From an uncultured Flavobacteriales bacterium (GTDB lineage Bacteria > Bacteroidota > Bacteroidia > Flavobacteriales > Vicingaceae), in contig CAJXFJ010000042.1 of assembly GCA_913052515.1 (NCBI GenBank), positions 1-9,339 on the forward strand: DNA of 9,339 nucleotides, read 5' to 3'. The notes under the pieces were generated by a model. It was not told the DNA's origin. It did not search any database and was given only the letters and a program-made list of their open reading frames with translations. The translations under genes were made by a program, and so were the position numbers. Below are positions 7,273 to 9,339 of the stretch, in pieces (positions within the stretch are counted from its first letter, which is position 1; the number at the start of each line of letters is the position of its first letter).

Positions 7273-8838
7273 ATGAAATTTGATTTGCCCAAAGATCAAT
7301 CATCAATTATCAAAGTCATCGGAGTAGGTGGCGGAGGAAGTAATGCAGTTAACCACATGTACCGTCAAGGAATTACTGGGGTTGACTTTGTGATTTGCAA
7401 TACCGATCAACAAGCTTTAGATCAAAGCCCTATTCCAAATAAAATTCAGTTAGGTGCAACCTTAACCGAAGGTAGAGGAGCAGGCTCGAACCCTGAAGTT
7501 GGTAAAAATGCCGCTATTGAGAATGTCGATGAATTGAAAGATTTGTTGGAGAAAAATACTCAGATGGTATTTATTACTGCCGGAATGGGTGGTGGTACTG
7601 GAACTGGAGCAGCTCCAGTAATTGCACAAACGGCTAGAGAAATGGGCATTCTAACCGTTGGTATTGTAACTATTCCATTTTCATTTGAGGGAAGAAGAAG
7701 AAAGCTTCAAGCTGATGAAGGTTTGGCGGAATTGCGTGATAGTGTTGACACTTTGCTAATTATTTGTAATGACAAACTAAGAGAGATGCACGGAAATCTG
7801 AAAATTTCTGAAGCCTTCTCTAAAGCAGATGATATATTAACTGTTGCAGCAAAAGGAATTGCTGAAATAATTACTGTTGCAGGGTATATCAACGTTGATT
7901 TTGAAGATGTTAAGACAGTTATGAAAGACGGTGGAACTGCCATTATGGGATCTGCAGCTGCTGAAGGTGACCAAAGAGCAACAAAAGCGGTAAGTCAAGC
8001 ACTTGCTTCTCCATTGTTGAATGATAATGACATAACGGGTGCTAATTACATTTTGTTAAACATTACTTCTGGAGACGACGAAGTAAGTATGGATGAAATT
8101 GATGAGATTACTGAATACATACAAAGTGAAGCTGGTAATACAGCAGATATTATTTGGGGTAATGGAGTTGACGAAAGCTTAGCAAATAAAATCAGTGTTA
8201 CTATTATAGCAACTGGATTTGGTTCGGCTCATCCTGATGATTTACTTATTGATAGAAAACCAGAGAAAAAGGTTATGAAGTTGGATGATGATGTGAAAAC
8301 ACATATTACTCAACCACTGAATAACTCTGAAGAAGAGGTGAAGCCGGTTTCAAATGAAGCAAACGATGAACCTACTTTGAAGACAGATTCACAAAAGAGT
8401 TTTGAATTTAATATTCGAAAGGAGGTGAAGCCAGAGCCTAAAAATGATTCAAGTGAGATAAAAAGGTATAGTTTAGACGATGTTATGCCAAGTAATTCTG
8501 AACCTGAAAATGTAAGCTCAGATTCTGCTATTGATACAGCCTCTGCTGTAGATAGTATGGAAAGGGATTTGCCAAAAAGGGAAATAGATGAGGAAGAGCA
8601 ACTTAGAAAAAGTCAAGATCGTATCATGAAGCTTAAAGCTTTAAGCTTGAAAATAAAAAGCCCGGGTGGAATAAATGACTTGGAAAAAGAGCCTGCTTAC
8701 AAGCGCAGAAATATCAAATTAGACGATACACCTCATTCTTCGGAAAGCAATGTGTCTCGTTATACGCTTGGTGAGGATGAGGACAACAAAACTTCTTTAA
8801 AGCAGAATAATTCTTTTTTACATGATAATGTAGATTAG
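7273..8838 (+). CDS. ftsZ: Cell division GTPase FtsZ
   Basis: FtsZ is the tubulin-like GTPase that polymerises into the cytokinetic ring. The 521 residues begin with the GTPase core (about 10-320): [10 protein letters not shown] (17-26), NTDQQAL, the tubulin signature GGGTGTG (106-112), PFSFEGRRR, and the catalytic T7 loop NVDFED (207-212). [10 protein letters not shown] closes the core. A linker of roughly 190 residues follows, rich in Glu, Asp, Lys, Ser and Asn and probably disordered. It carries a charged helical patch ([26 protein letters not shown]) and the peptide RYTLGEDED. The protein ends NSFLHDNVD, the form I recall from Bacteroidota, in place of the E. coli-type tail DIPAFLRKQAD. 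The start matches the family N terminus ([19 protein letters not shown]) and has an A/T-rich leader. A terminator follows the stop, so ftsZ is the last gene of the operon. Confidence 0.98.
   Translation: MKFDLPKDQSSIIKVIGVGGGGSNAVNHMYRQGITGVDFVICNTDQQALDQSPIPNKIQLGATLTEGRGAGSNPEVGKNAAIENVDELKDLLEKNTQMVFITAGMGGGTGTGAAPVIAQTAREMGILTVGIVTIPFSFEGRRRKLQADEGLAELRDSVDTLLIICNDKLREMHGNLKISEAFSKADDILTVAAKGIAEIITVAGYINVDFEDVKTVMKDGGTAIMGSAAAEGDQRATKAVSQALASPLLNDNDITGANYILLNITSGDDEVSMDEIDEITEYIQSEAGNTADIIWGNGVDESLANKISVTIIATGFGSAHPDDLLIDRKPEKKVMKLDDDVKTHITQPLNNSEEEVKPVSNEANDEPTLKTDSQKSFEFNIRKEVKPEPKNDSSEIKRYSLDDVMPSNSEPENVSSDSAIDTASAVDSMERDLPKREIDEEEQLRKSQDRIMKLKALSLKIKSPGGINDLEKEPAYKRRNIKLDDTPHSSESNVSRYTLGEDEDNKTSLKQNNSFLHDNVD
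8418..8428 (+). other. Anti-SD complement inside ftsZ coding sequence
   Basis: AAAGGAGGTGA matches the complement of the canonical 16S 3' tail almost throughout, inside the codons for RKEVK of the FtsZ linker. No start codon at a useful distance opens a frame of note. Part of it (GAGGTGAAGCC, 8422-8432) repeats an 11-nt word at 8335-8345, both encoding EVKP. It is probably a coding by-product rather than a ribosome binding site. Confidence 0.5.
8629..8648. repeat. 20-nt perfect palindrome within the ftsZ linker
   Basis: AAGCTTAAAGCTTTAAGCTT equals its own reverse complement over all 20 bases, and the flanking bases (G on both sides) break the symmetry. It lies within the codons for MKLKALSLK in the C-terminal part of ftsZ and contains two AAGCTT sites around a central AAAGCTTT. 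It has no loop, so a stable RNA hairpin would need to open the centre. No function is evident. Confidence 0.85.
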
Positions 8839-8853
8839 ATAAAATTGGTTAAT

Positions 8854-8880
8854 AAAAAGGCCCCATTTGGGGCCTTTTTT
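8854..8880. terminator. Intrinsic terminator after ftsZ
   Basis: A perfect inverted repeat of 11 bp (A5-GGCCCC, loop ATTT at 8865-8868, GGGGCC-T5) ends in a run of six T, with more T-rich sequence after. It begins 15 nt past the ftsZ stop. The A run on the left and the T run on the right make it a plausible terminator in both directions, though no minus-strand gene is seen here. It marks the 3' end of the dcw transcript. Confidence 0.93.
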
Positions 8881-8890
8881 ATTTTGTAGC

Positions 8891-8922
8891 TTGTTTTCAA
8901 TAATTACAAAGACTTAACTTCG
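8891..8922 (+). promoter_or_regulatory. Candidate Bacteroidota-type promoter for the yqeY-like gene
   Basis: TTG at 8891-8893 is followed, after 21 nt, by TAACTTCG (8915-8922). This matches five of the six fixed bases of TAnnTTTG, and the spacing fits the TTG-N17-23-TAnnTTTG pattern known for Flavobacterium and Bacteroides sigma-ABfA. Transcription would start near 8927-8930, leaving a very short leader before ATG 8939. Lying just after the terminator, it would give the next gene its own transcript. The match is short and could be chance in AT-rich DNA. Confidence 0.45.
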
Positions 8923-8938
8923 TTTTAAAAATATACGT

Positions 8939-9339
8939 ATGTTAAAAGTTCAAATCAACGAAGATATCAAGTTGGCTATGAAAGCCAAGGATAAGCCAAA
9001 ATTAGAGGCTTTAAGAGCAATTAAATCAGCTATGCTGCTAGCCGCAACTGAAAAGGGAGCAGGGGAAAGTGATGAAGCTGCTGAATTAAAAATGCTTCAA
9101 AAATTAGTGAAACAAAGAAAAGACTCAGCGGATATTTATTCGAAAGAGGGTAGAAAAGATTTAGCAGAAGCTGAATTGGTTCAATTAGCCATAATTGAAA
9201 AGTATTTACCTGAGCAAATGTCAGAGGAAGAAATCACTGCAGAAGTGAATGCTATTGTTGAACAAACAGGAGCTAGTTCTATGAAAGACATGGGCAAAGT
9301 AATGGGTATGGCTAACAAAAAAATGGCGGGTAAAGCAGA
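8939..9339 (+). CDS. GatB/YqeY domain-containing protein (3' end outside window)
   Basis: The frame from ATG 8939 stays open for 133 codons to the window edge. The protein starts MLKVQINEDIKLAMKAKD and contains LEALRAIKSAM, LVKQRKDSADIYSKEGRKDLAEAE, IIEKYLPEQMSEEEI, and GASSMKDMGKVMGMANKKM. These are the hallmark segments of the YqeY family, which is related to the C-terminal tRNA-binding domain of GatB in the Glu-tRNA(Gln)/Asp-tRNA(Asn) amidotransferase. Family members are about 150 residues, so only about 15-20 are missing. It is mostly helical, without a signal peptide or membrane segment, so cytoplasmic. Its precise role is not established; a part in tRNA-linked amidation is inferred from the domain. 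The gene commonly follows ftsZ in Bacteroidota, but here it is separated by a terminator and probably has its own promoter. Confidence 0.9.
   Translation, partial: MLKVQINEDIKLAMKAKDKPKLEALRAIKSAMLLAATEKGAGESDEAAELKMLQKLVKQRKDSADIYSKEGRKDLAEAELVQLAIIEKYLPEQMSEEEITAEVNAIVEQTGASSMKDMGKVMGMANKKMAGKA

Noticed and set aside
105..7943. Minus-strand open frames of about 60-90 codons across the operon
   Set aside because: They all lie opposite well-identified genes, have no recognisable domains or upstream signals, and are expected shadows of the coding frames.
1..9339. A new defence, mobile, toxin or secretion system in the window
   Set aside because: Every stretch of substantial length is explained by the dcw cluster and a YqeY-family gene. 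No insertion sequence, tRNA, CRISPR array or foreign-looking gene was seen.

Overview
The window is an AT-rich piece of a bacterial chromosome carrying the 3' half of a division and cell wall (dcw) cluster, all on the + strand. The gene order is mraY (C-terminal end only), murD, ftsW, murG, murC, ftsQ, ftsA, ftsZ, then a separate gatB/yqeY-domain gene that runs off the right edge. This order, the absence of murB and ddl between murC and ftsQ, the FtsZ tail ending in HDNVD, and a TTG-N21-TAnnTTyG promoter-like element all point to the phylum Bacteroidota. A member of Flavobacteriales or a close relative is my best guess, but the genus cannot be set from this sequence.

Region by region: 1-189 is the end of mraY (lipid I synthase). 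193-1533 is murD (D-Glu ligase), interrupted at 469-471 by an in-frame TGA. 1538-2683 is ftsW (SEDS glycan polymerase). 2676-3773 is murG (lipid II synthase), overlapping ftsW by 8 nt and preceded by a strong Shine-Dalgarno match. 3785-5152 is murC (L-Ala ligase) from a GTG start. 5149-5940 is ftsQ, overlapping murC as ATGA. 5942-7234 is ftsA and 7273-8838 is ftsZ. A perfect 11-bp terminator hairpin at 8854-8880 closes the operon. A candidate promoter at 8891-8922 precedes the yqeY-type gene starting at 8939. Gaps inside the operon run from overlaps to 38 nt, so one polycistronic message is expected.

The products act in one process. MurC and MurD build the cytoplasmic UDP-MurNAc-peptide, MraY and MurG turn it into lipid II at the membrane, FtsW polymerises it at the septum, and FtsQ, FtsA and FtsZ assemble the division machine.

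The window is otherwise an ordinary housekeeping locus, and I found no new defence, mobile or secretion system. The item most worth checking is the single-base nonsense codon in the essential murD gene. Its reading frame is open on both sides, and the ATP-binding P-loop lies just after the stop. A near-invariant Arg of the MurG GGSLGAR loop reads as Trp, and a TAG follows one codon after an ATG at the murG/murC junction. These could be further base-level anomalies of the same kind. A 20-nt perfect palindrome and strong anti-SD complements inside or at the edge of coding sequence are smaller curiosities.
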